From: an uncultured Oscillospiraceae bacterium
Lineage (GTDB): Bacteria; Bacillota; Clostridia; Oscillospirales; Ruminococcaceae
Reading direction: 5' to 3'
Length of the DNA: 6,320 nucleotides
NCBI GenBank assembly: GCA_934456315.1
Contig: CAKSHG010000129.1
Location: forward strand, 1 to 6,320
The notes beneath the pieces are model-generated. The model was not told the origin of the DNA, searched no databases, and saw nothing but the letters and a program-made list of their open reading frames with translations. The translations under genes and the position numbers were made by a program. Below, one piece after another: positions 1-6,161 of this stretch (positions within the stretch are counted from its first letter, which is position 1; every line of letters starts with the position of its first letter).

Positions 1-2
1 TG

Positions 3-1001
3 CTGCTGTGCACCTGCAACCGCACCGAGCTGTACATGACGGGCGGCGCAGGCGGCGTCAACGAGGGGCTGCGGCTGCTGTCGGAGCTTTCCGGAGTTCT
101 GCGCTCCCGGGTGGAGGGCTGCGCGATGCTGTTCAGCGGAGAGGGCGCGGTGCGGCACCTGTTCCGGGTGGCGTGCGGAGTGGACTCGATGGTGGTCGGC
201 GAGGACGAGATACTCGGTCAGCTTAGGAATGCGTACTCGTGTTCGGCGGAGCTGATACAGCTCTCGCACAGGGTGAACATCATCTTCCAGAGCGCAGTCA
301 CCACGGCGAAGCGTGTAAAGACGGAAACCGCCATTTCCAGGACCTCCGTATCCCACGCCACGCTTGCCGCGAAGCTCGCGGCGCATTCCGCACCGGAAGT
401 CAGGGTGCTGCTCATCGGCGCCAGCGGAAAAATCGGCACCAGTCTGCTGAAAAACCTGCTGTCCTATAAAAACGTGACCGTGTTCGCCACAATGCGCTCC
501 CACAGCGGTCAGACGATGCTGATTCCGGAAAGCCAGGCGTTGACCGTGGTGCCCTACGAGGAGCGGTACAGCTTCATCGCGGAGAGCAACTGCGTTATCT
601 CCGCGACCTCCAGCCCGCATACGGTGCTGACGGCGGACAGACTGCGGGAGTACTGCTCCGGCGAAAAGCTGCTGATAGACCTCGCAGTGCCCCGGGACAT
701 CGACCCCGCAGCGGCGGGGATACCCGGCGTGACACTGCGCAGCGTGGACTATTTCAGCAGCCTTGCAGAGGACAACAACCTCCGCAAGCAGAACAGCGTT
801 GAGCAGGCGGGTCAGATTATAGATGAGGACATAGGCGAGCTGCGCAAGACGCTGCTCCTGCATGAAAAGCTCCCGATGATACGGCAGTGCGGGACGCTCT
901 CCGGGCTGACTGCGGAGGAGCTGCTGTTCCGGCTGAAAAAGGAGCTTTCGGCTGCGGCGTTTGCCGAGGTAATCGGCTGTGTGCTCGGCGAAAAGGGGTG
1001 A
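3..1001 (+). CDS. hemA: Glutamyl-tRNA reductase (GluTR), 5' end missing
   Basis: It reduces the glutamate on Glu-tRNA(Glu) to glutamate-1-semialdehyde with NADPH, the first committed step of the C5 tetrapyrrole route in the cytoplasm. The reading frame is open from base 3, and the ATG at 36 is internal: the codons before it spell LLCTCNRTELY, the family's catalytic-cysteine motif (nucleophile Cys at 15-17). Other family marks are the conserved His (156-158) in AVRHLFRVACGVDS, then MVVGEDEILGQLRNAY, AKRVKTETAIS, and LIDLAVPRDIDP near 681-716. About 45-50 N-terminal residues should lie upstream. Two things are odd. The dinucleotide-binding loop reads GASGKIG (417-437) instead of the usual GAGEMG type. 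Only about 70 residues follow the start of the helical dimerisation region (~783), so the full protein would be near 380 residues rather than 410-450. TGA stop at 999-1001; the next gene starts four bases later. Confidence 0.95.
   Translation: MLCTCNRTELYMTGGAGGVNEGLRLLSELSGVLRSRVEGCAMLFSGEGAVRHLFRVACGVDSMVVGEDEILGQLRNAYSCSAELIQLSHRVNIIFQSAVTTAKRVKTETAISRTSVSHATLAAKLAAHSAPEVRVLLIGASGKIGTSLLKNLLSYKNVTVFATMRSHSGQTMLIPESQALTVVPYEERYSFIAESNCVISATSSPHTVLTADRLREYCSGEKLLIDLAVPRDIDPAAAGIPGVTLRSVDYFSSLAEDNNLRKQNSVEQAGQIIDEDIGELRKTLLLHEKLPMIRQCGTLSGLTAEELLFRLKKELSAAAFAEVIGCVLGEKG
993..998 (+). promoter_or_regulatory. Ribosome binding site fixing the GTG start at 1006
   Basis: AAGGGG lies seven bases upstream of the GTG at 1006. 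It sits inside the last codons of hemA, so ribosomes ending hemA finish next to it. It supports GTG 1006 over the upstream in-frame GTG at 979 and over the out-of-frame ATG at 1001. Confidence 0.7.
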
Positions 1002-1005
1002 TGAC

Positions 1006-1626
1006 GTGCCGTATTTTCCGTTTTTTGTTGACATCGGGGGGAAGCGCTGCCTTATCGTGGGCGGCGGCAGGATAGCGCTCCACAAGATAAGGAAGCTGCT
1101 TCCTTTCTCGCCGGAGATACATGTCGTTTCGCCGGAGATATGCGGCGGGATAGCTGATATATCCGGACTGTTCATAGAGCGGCGCGGATTTCAGCCCACA
1201 GACCTCGACGGAGCATTTTTCGTCATAGCCGCTACAGACCGCCCGGAGGTCAACTCGGAGATATCTCGGCTGTGCCGAAGCCGCGGGATACCCTGCAACG
1301 CCGTGGACAGCCCGGCGGACTGCTCGTTTTATTTCCCGGCGCTGGCGCAGCGCGGGGATATCACGGTGGGAGTTTCCACCTCCGGAAAAAGCCCGCTCAT
1401 CGCGGCGGAGCTGCGGCGTGAGGCAGAACGGCTCGTTACGCCGGAGCTTGCGGAAATATGCGCGCTGATGGGGGAGATACGTCCGGCGGTGCGGGAGCGT
1501 TTCCCGGAGGAAAAGCGGCGCGCTGTAGCAATGAAAGCCGCGCTGGGCTTCTGCATGAGCCTGGAAACTATCCCGGACAGCGGTGAACTCCTTAAATTCA
1601 TAGACGGACTGGAGCTGAAGATATGA
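1006..1626 (+). CDS. Precorrin-2 dehydrogenase / siroheme synthase N-terminal domain protein (CysG-N, SirC, Met8 type)
   Basis: It oxidises precorrin-2 to sirohydrochlorin with NAD+; Met8p/CysG relatives also insert Fe2+ to give siroheme, whereas SirC types only dehydrogenate. The protein has 206 residues from GTG 1006, giving the family-typical opening (M)PYFPFFVDIGGKRCLIVGGG. The Rossmann loop GGGRIALHK is at residues 19-27 and IAATDRPEVN at 74-83. NAVDSPADCSFYFPAL at 98-113 holds Asp101, which aligns with the catalytic Asp104 of Salmonella CysG. VSTSGKSP at 123-130 aligns with CysG VSSGGTSP, with Thr125 where CysG has the phosphorylated Ser128. A helical C-terminal part follows. The CysG methyltransferase half is absent but is supplied by the cobA-hemD gene two places downstream. 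Whether it also chelates iron cannot be told from sequence. Its last codon overlaps hemC (ATGA, 1623-1626). It occupies the place that hemX holds in the Bacillus hemAXCDBL operon. Confidence 0.92.
   Translation: MPYFPFFVDIGGKRCLIVGGGRIALHKIRKLLPFSPEIHVVSPEICGGIADISGLFIERRGFQPTDLDGAFFVIAATDRPEVNSEISRLCRSRGIPCNAVDSPADCSFYFPALAQRGDITVGVSTSGKSPLIAAELRREAERLVTPELAEICALMGEIRPAVRERFPEEKRRAVAMKAALGFCMSLETIPDSGELLKFIDGLELKI
1611..1614 (+). promoter_or_regulatory. Ribosome binding site for hemC
   Basis: GGAG lies eight bases before the hemC ATG at 1623, within the last codons of the preceding gene. It is moderate in strength; the ATGA overlap suggests coupling to translation of the upstream gene. Confidence 0.55.
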
Positions 1627-2483
1627 CCCTGAAAATCGGCACCCGGCAGAGCAGGCTCGCGCTTGTGCAGACGGAAATGTTCGCGCGGGCGCTTCGCGGG
1701 AGATACCCGGAGCTGAAAGTTGAAACAGTGAAATTCACCACCCGGGGCGACCGGATACTTGACCGTCCGCTCGACCGTATCGGCGGCAAGGGAGTGTTCG
1801 TCGAAGAAATAGAGCAGGCACTGAAAAGCGGCGAAATCGACATAGCGGTACACAGCGCGAAAGACCTCCCGGTGCAGCTGGGCGCAGGGCTTGAGATATC
1901 CGGAGTGCTCCCGCGCGGGGATCACCGCGACATGCTGGTGATGAGAAAGGGCGCACAGTTCAGTCCCGCCGACATCTTCACCGTCGGGACGGGAAGCCTG
2001 CGGCGCCGCATGAACCTTTCAAAGCTGTATCCCGGCGCGCATTTCGCGGATATCCGCGGGAACGTCGATACCCGGCTGCGGAAGCTTTCCGACGGAGAGT
2101 TTGACGCGATAGTTCTCGCGGCTGCGGGCGTGGAAAGGCTGGGTATCCCGATGGACGGCTATACCGTGCGGAAATTCAGATACGACGAGTTCCTGCCCGC
2201 GCCCTGTCAGGCGATAATCGCCGCAGAATGCGCTGCCGGGAGCGCCGCCGCTGAAATGGTAAGCGAAATATCCGACCGGGAAACCATGCTGTGCTTCAAC
2301 GCGGAACGCGGGGTGATTTCGGCGCTCGGCGCGGACTGCACCGTCCCGGTAGGGGCATACAGCGAGATAACCGGCGGCGTAATGCGGCTGACGATTTCAG
2401 ACCGCACCGGAAATACTGCGCACGGCGAGTGTCCTCCGGAGGACAGCGCCGCGCTGATAAAGGAGCTGATATCCCGGCTATGA
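1623..2483 (+). CDS. hemC: Porphobilinogen deaminase (hydroxymethylbilane synthase)
   Basis: It joins four porphobilinogen units into hydroxymethylbilane on a covalently bound dipyrromethane primer. The protein has 286 residues, slightly shorter than the usual ~310. It starts IGTRQSRLALVQ; GGKGVFVEEIE is near 54-64, and HSAKDLP at 78-84 carries Asp81, equivalent to catalytic Asp84 of E. coli. Substrate-binding arginines are in GTGSLRRR (Arg127, Arg128) and IRGNVDTRLRKL (Arg145, Arg151). The cofactor-bearing cysteine is Cys239 in LGADCTVPVGAY (E. coli Cys242). The usual PAxGQGA segment reads PAPCQAIIAAEC (192-203), a departure from the consensus beside otherwise intact active-site motifs. ATG 1623 overlaps the previous stop and TGA 2481-2483 overlaps the next ATG, so both ends are coupled. 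Confidence 0.97.
   Translation: MTLKIGTRQSRLALVQTEMFARALRGRYPELKVETVKFTTRGDRILDRPLDRIGGKGVFVEEIEQALKSGEIDIAVHSAKDLPVQLGAGLEISGVLPRGDHRDMLVMRKGAQFSPADIFTVGTGSLRRRMNLSKLYPGAHFADIRGNVDTRLRKLSDGEFDAIVLAAAGVERLGIPMDGYTVRKFRYDEFLPAPCQAIIAAECAAGSAAAEMVSEISDRETMLCFNAERGVISALGADCTVPVGAYSEITGGVMRLTISDRTGNTAHGECPPEDSAALIKELISRL
2461..2465 (+). promoter_or_regulatory. Distant Shine-Dalgarno-like site before cobA-hemD
   Basis: AGGAG is 14 bases from the ATG at 2480, longer than the usual 5-9. No better site lies closer. Start of the fusion gene therefore probably depends on ribosomes terminating hemC at the overlapping ATGA (2480-2483). Confidence 0.4.
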
Positions 2484-3958
2484 AGTCAACAGTTGGAAAA
2501 GTGATACTTACCGGCGCAGGCTGCGGCAGCTTCGACCTTATCACGCTGCGCGGAATGGAGGCGCTCCGCCGCTGCGATACCGTGATATACGACAGCCTTA
2601 TCGACATGCGGCTGCTGGAGCTTGCTCCGGGCGCGGAGAAGATATGCGCGGGCAAGCGCGCCGGGCAGCACTCCGCAAAGCAGGAGGAGATAAATGCCCT
2701 GCTGGTGGAAAAGGCGCTGTCCGGGCGCAGTGTTGTAAGGCTCAAGGGCGGCGACCCGTTCGTTTTCGGGCGCGGCGGGGAGGAGATACTGGAGCTTAAA
2801 AAGCATAACATTCCGTTCGCCGTGATACCCGGGGTGACTTCTTCGGTGGCGGTGCCGGAGCTTGCCGGGATTCCGGTCACGCACCGCCGTGACGCCCGCA
2901 GCTTCCATGTTATAACCGGGCATACTGCCGACAGCTGCACGCCGGAAAACCTCGCGCAGTACGCAAAAACGCCGGGTACGCTGGTGTTCCTGATGGGGCT
3001 GAATTCCCTGGAGTGTATCGCGGAGGGGCTGGTTTCCGGCGGAATGTCCGCCGATACTCCGGCGGCGGTGATATCCAACGGCGCTACCCGATTTCAGCGT
3101 ACCGTCCGGGGCACGCTTGCGGATATTTCCGCAAAGGTAAGGGAAGCGGGACTTCCAGCTCCGGCGATAATCGTGGTCGGGGAAACCGCAGGGTTCGATT
3201 TTTCCGGGACGTACGTTCCGCCGCTTGCGGGTAAAAACATCGCGGTCATATCCTCCGGAGGTACCGCAGAGCGGCTCTGCGCCGCTCTGAATTCACTTGG
3301 AGCGTACGCGTTCCGCGCAGGCGGTGTGGATATCGTGGAGAGCTTCGGCGGGGACGTCGACCGCGCGTTTGACAGGCTCGGGGAATACACCCACATCGCG
3401 CTCACCAGCCCGAACGGTGCGCGTATATTCCTTAAAAAGCTGCGGGAAAGGCGCGTGGATATCCGCAGACTTTGCGATGTCAGGTTCGCTGTTATAGGAA
3501 AAGGCACTGCTGCGGTCCTGGAGGAGCACGGCGTATTCCCGGAGCTTATGCCGGAGGAATTCAGCACTGCCGCCCTCGGGAAGCTTCTCGCGGAGCGGCT
3601 CGGCGAGAATTCCCGCCTTGCGGTTTTCCGGTCGGAGGAAGGCTCGCGGGAGCTTAACGCGGCACTTGATGGGCGGGTCGAGTACGATGACGTTAAGATA
3701 TACAGACCCGTGTACCTTCCCGCCGGGGCGGTGGAGTGCGATATTGCTGCGTTCACCAGCTCCGGCGCGGCGCGGGGGTTCTTCGCAAACGGCGGCAGCC
3801 TGTCCCCGGGGACGTCGGTCGCGGCTATCGGGAAAGTCACCGCCGCGGAGCTTGGAAAGCACGGATACGCAGATTGCGTGATACCGCGTGAAAGCACCGT
3901 CGACGGCGTTGTACAAAGTATTTTGGAGGCAGTAAAATGCAGAGATTCAGAAGATTAA
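2480..3958 (+). CDS. cobA-hemD: Fused uroporphyrinogen-III C-methyltransferase and uroporphyrinogen-III synthase
   Basis: It is one 492-residue cytoplasmic protein with two activities. The N-terminal half (about 6-245) is the SAM-dependent methyltransferase (SUMT) that turns uroporphyrinogen III into precorrin-2. Visible motifs are VILTGAGCGSFDLITLRG (8-25), VRLKGGDPFVFGRGGEE (86-102), IPGVTSSVAVPELAGIPVTHR (split here as IPGVTSS at 116-122 and AGIPVTHR at 129-136) and SFHVITGH (141-148). The C-terminal half (about 250-485) is HemD, which closes and inverts ring D of hydroxymethylbilane: GKNIAVISSGG (251-261), ALTSPNGARIFLKKL (307-321), FAVIGKGTAAVL (336-347), FTSSGAARGFF (425-435) and AAIGKVTAAEL (448-458). 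HemD is weakly conserved, so position and fold motifs carry that call. ATG 2480 overlaps the hemC stop. The upstream extension in this frame lies wholly inside hemC and is not used. The last 22 bases overlap hemB. This fusion commits uroporphyrinogen III towards siroheme and B12. Confidence 0.95.
   Translation: MKSTVGKVILTGAGCGSFDLITLRGMEALRRCDTVIYDSLIDMRLLELAPGAEKICAGKRAGQHSAKQEEINALLVEKALSGRSVVRLKGGDPFVFGRGGEEILELKKHNIPFAVIPGVTSSVAVPELAGIPVTHRRDARSFHVITGHTADSCTPENLAQYAKTPGTLVFLMGLNSLECIAEGLVSGGMSADTPAAVISNGATRFQRTVRGTLADISAKVREAGLPAPAIIVVGETAGFDFSGTYVPPLAGKNIAVISSGGTAERLCAALNSLGAYAFRAGGVDIVESFGGDVDRAFDRLGEYTHIALTSPNGARIFLKKLRERRVDIRRLCDVRFAVIGKGTAAVLEEHGVFPELMPEEFSTAALGKLLAERLGENSRLAVFRSEEGSRELNAALDGRVEYDDVKIYRPVYLPAGAVECDIAAFTSSGAARGFFANGGSLSPGTSVAAIGKVTAAELGKHGYADCVIPRESTVDGVVQSILEAVKCRDSED
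3925..3929 (+). promoter_or_regulatory. Ribosome binding site for hemB
   Basis: GGAGG lies seven bases before the ATG at 3937, inside the end of cobA-hemD. It is a strong site, and it fixes the hemB start within the preceding gene, giving the 22-base overlap. Confidence 0.8.
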
Positions 3959-4908
3959 GGTCAAGCGAGGCAATGCGCAGAATGGTCAGGGAAACCCGTC
4001 TGGACCCGGCGGTTTTTATTTACCCGATATTCGTTGCCGAGGGCGAGAACATAAAGAAACCGGTGGATTCCATGCCGACGGTCTATCAGTACTCCATCGA
4101 CAGACTGGAGGAGATACTTCCGCAGATAGCGGAGAGCGGCATTTCCGGGCTGCTGATATTCGGAATACCTGCGCACAAGGACGCACGCGCCACCGAAGCG
4201 TACAACGACGAGGGCGTAACGCAGCGCGCTATACGGTATATCAAGGCGCATTATCCCGACCTTATCGTCATCGCGGACGTATGTCTGTGCGAGTACACCG
4301 ACCACGGTCACTGCGGGCTGATATGCGGGTGCAGGATACTGAACGATGAAACTCTGCCGCTGCTGTGCGCGATGTCGGTAAGCCTTGCGAAAGCCGGAGC
4401 GGATATAATCGCGCCCTCCGACATGATGGACGGGCGAGTTGCGGCGATACGCTCCGCGCTGGACGAGAACGGCTGCAAGGACGTGCCGATAATGTCCTAC
4501 AGCGCGAAATTTGCGTCGGGGTACTATTCCCCGTTCCGGGACGCGGCGCAGTCCGCGCCGAGTTTCGGCGACCGCAAGACCTATCAGATGGACCCGGCGA
4601 ACGGCAGGGAAGCGCTGCGCGAGATAGCGGACGACATTTCCGAGGGCGCTGACATGGTGATGGTGAAGCCTGCGCTTGCCTACCTCGACGTGCTGAAAGC
4701 CGCGAGGGAGCGTTTCGACCTGCCTTTAGCGGCGTACAACGTCAGCGGCGAGTTCTCTATGGTGAAGGCCGCCGCGCAGCTGGGCTGGATAGACGAACGC
4801 CGGATAGTCCTTGAGAATCTCACCGCGATAAAGCGCGCCGGAGCGGACATCATCATAACCTACCACGCGCTGGACGCTGCCGAATGGCTGAAGGAGGAGC
4901 AGAGATGA
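3937..4908 (+). CDS. hemB: Porphobilinogen synthase (5-aminolevulinate dehydratase)
   Basis: It condenses two 5-aminolevulinate molecules to porphobilinogen; family members are octameric cytoplasmic enzymes. At 323 residues it has the usual family length. It opens RFRRLRSSEAMRRMVRET, followed by IYPIFVAEG. The catalytic-metal segment DVCLCEYTDHGHCG (114-127) has the full cysteine triad Cys116, Cys118 and Cys126, which marks the Zn2+-dependent class rather than the Asp-rich Mg2+ class. The two substrate Schiff-base lysines are Lys191 in MSYSAKFASGYYSPFR and Lys244 in MVMVKPALAYLD. YNVSGEFSM (267-275) and the C-terminal ADIIITYHA segment are also standard. The start at 3937 follows a strong GGAGG and overlaps cobA-hemD by 22 bases. 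The stop TGA overlaps the hemL ATG. Confidence 0.98.
   Translation: MQRFRRLRSSEAMRRMVRETRLDPAVFIYPIFVAEGENIKKPVDSMPTVYQYSIDRLEEILPQIAESGISGLLIFGIPAHKDARATEAYNDEGVTQRAIRYIKAHYPDLIVIADVCLCEYTDHGHCGLICGCRILNDETLPLLCAMSVSLAKAGADIIAPSDMMDGRVAAIRSALDENGCKDVPIMSYSAKFASGYYSPFRDAAQSAPSFGDRKTYQMDPANGREALREIADDISEGADMVMVKPALAYLDVLKAARERFDLPLAAYNVSGEFSMVKAAAQLGWIDERRIVLENLTAIKRAGADIIITYHALDAAEWLKEEQR
4891..4897 (+). promoter_or_regulatory. Ribosome binding site for hemL
   Basis: AAGGAGG is seven bases upstream of ATG 4905 and encodes part of the KEEQR tail of HemB. It favours ATG 4905 over the in-frame ATG at 4884, which has no such site and would add seven residues not seen in the family. Confidence 0.85.
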
Positions 4909-6161
4909 ACACCGGAAATTCCGAAAAGCTGTATGAGAGAGCCTGCGAATTCATGCCCGGAGGGGTGAACAGCCCGGTGCGCGCCTGCCGTTCGGTGGGA
5001 GTATCTCCGCTGTTCATAAAGCGTGCGAAAGGCTCGAAGATCTATGACGAGGACGGCAATGAATTTATCGACTACATCTGTTCCTGGGGTCCGAATATCC
5101 TGGGTCATGCAGTACCGCAGGTAACTGAAGCAGTGAAAGCCGCATGCGACAGCGGGCTTACATTCGGAGCCTGCCACAGGGGCGAGATAGAGCTTGCGGA
5201 GCTTATCCAGAAGCACTTCCCGTCGATGGAGATGCTGCGGCTGGTGAACTCCGGAACCGAGGCGGTTATGAGCGCGATAAGAGCGGCGCGGGGCTTTACC
5301 GGGCGCGACAAGATAATAAAATTCGAGGGCTGCTACCACGGACATTCTGACGGGCTTCTGGCAAAGGCGGGGTCTGGGCTGATGACCCATTCTATACCCT
5401 CCGGCGCGGGAGTGCCTTCGGGGTGCACAGAGGATACGCTCCTTGCGAGGTACAACGATGAAGGCTCAGTGGAAAAGCTGTTCGCGGAGAACAGCGGAAA
5501 GATAGCCGCGCTCATCGTGGAGCCATGCGCGGCTAATATGGGCGTAGTTCCGCCGAAGCCGGGATTTTTGCAGTTCCTGCGGGAAATCACGGAGAGAAAC
5601 GGCGCACTGCTGATATTTGACGAAGTGATAACCGGATTCCGGCTGTCGTACGGCGGCGCGCAGAAATACTACGGAGTAACTCCCGACCTGACAACGCTCG
5701 GGAAGATAGTCGGCGGAGGAATGCCGCTTGCGGTGTATGGCGGCAGGCGCGGGATAATGGAATGTGTAGCGCCGCTTGGCTCGGTCTATCAGGCGGGGAC
5801 GCTCTCGGGAAATCCGTGCGCGGTGGCTGCGGGGATAGCGCAGTTAAAGCTTATTGAGAGCACTGCGGATCTGTATCAGCGGTTGGACAGCAGTGCGGAG
5901 AAGCTCCATGCGGCGATGATGGAAAAGGGGCTGAATGCGAATCGCTGCGGTTCGCTGCTGACAGTTTTCTTTACGGATAAGCTAGTGACGGATTATGATA
6001 CAGCGAGGGGCTGTGATACTGAAAAGTTCGCGGGATACTGGCGGCATATGCTGTCAGAAGGGATTTATGCAGCGCCGTCGCAGTTTGAAGCGATGTTTGT
6101 TTCCTATGCGCATTCCGACGAGGATATTGAGCGTACAGTACGGGCGATAAGAGCGCTCTGA
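4905..6161 (+). CDS. hemL: Glutamate-1-semialdehyde 2,1-aminomutase (PLP enzyme)
   Basis: It converts glutamate-1-semialdehyde to 5-aminolevulinate using pyridoxal phosphate, acting directly after HemA. The protein has 418 residues, within the normal 420-430 range. Motifs: FMPGGVNSPVRA (16-27), SWGPNILGHAVPQV (60-73), NSGTEAVMSAIRAARGFTGR (115-134), FEGCYHGHSD (140-149), and IFDEVITGFR (237-246) with PLP-contacting Asp239. TTLGKIVGGGMP (263-274) holds Lys267, the Schiff-base lysine (Synechococcus Lys273), and QAGTLSGNP lies at 296-304. Two substitutions stand out. FGACHRGEIELAELI (87-101) occurs where FGAPTExEVELAELI is usual. Ile242 stands at the position of Synechococcus Met248, the site of the M248I change linked to gabaculine tolerance. 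Base composition falls in the last ~220 bases (about 51% GC by hand count), with no sign of a break. It is the last gene of the cluster in view. Confidence 0.98.
   Translation: MNTGNSEKLYERACEFMPGGVNSPVRACRSVGVSPLFIKRAKGSKIYDEDGNEFIDYICSWGPNILGHAVPQVTEAVKAACDSGLTFGACHRGEIELAELIQKHFPSMEMLRLVNSGTEAVMSAIRAARGFTGRDKIIKFEGCYHGHSDGLLAKAGSGLMTHSIPSGAGVPSGCTEDTLLARYNDEGSVEKLFAENSGKIAALIVEPCAANMGVVPPKPGFLQFLREITERNGALLIFDEVITGFRLSYGGAQKYYGVTPDLTTLGKIVGGGMPLAVYGGRRGIMECVAPLGSVYQAGTLSGNPCAVAAGIAQLKLIESTADLYQRLDSSAEKLHAAMMEKGLNANRCGSLLTVFFTDKLVTDYDTARGCDTEKFAGYWRHMLSEGIYAAPSQFEAMFVSYAHSDEDIERTVRAIRAL

Noticed and set aside
36..1001. ATG 36 as the true hemA start
   Set aside because: The frame is open to the window edge and the codons before 36 encode the essential TCNR catalytic motif, so the start lies upstream of base 1.
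1001..1075. Small gene starting at ATG 1001, overlapping the hemA stop as ATGA-like
   Set aside because: It gives only about 24 residues with no family resemblance and runs out of frame with the clear siroheme-synthase protein starting at GTG 1006.
2291..2479. N-terminal extension of cobA-hemD
   Set aside because: It lies fully inside hemC, is Arg-rich shadow sequence, and SUMT proteins begin close to the VxLxGAGxG motif, fitting ATG 2480.
2296..3897. Long reverse-strand open frames (260 and 267 residues) opposite cobA-hemD
   Set aside because: They are Ser/Pro/Arg-rich mirror frames of a GC-rich gene with no recognisable domain or ribosome binding site.
5941..6160. Recombination or transfer breakpoint in the AT-richer end of hemL
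   Set aside because: GC falls only to about 51% and the protein alignment features continue smoothly to a normal C-terminus.
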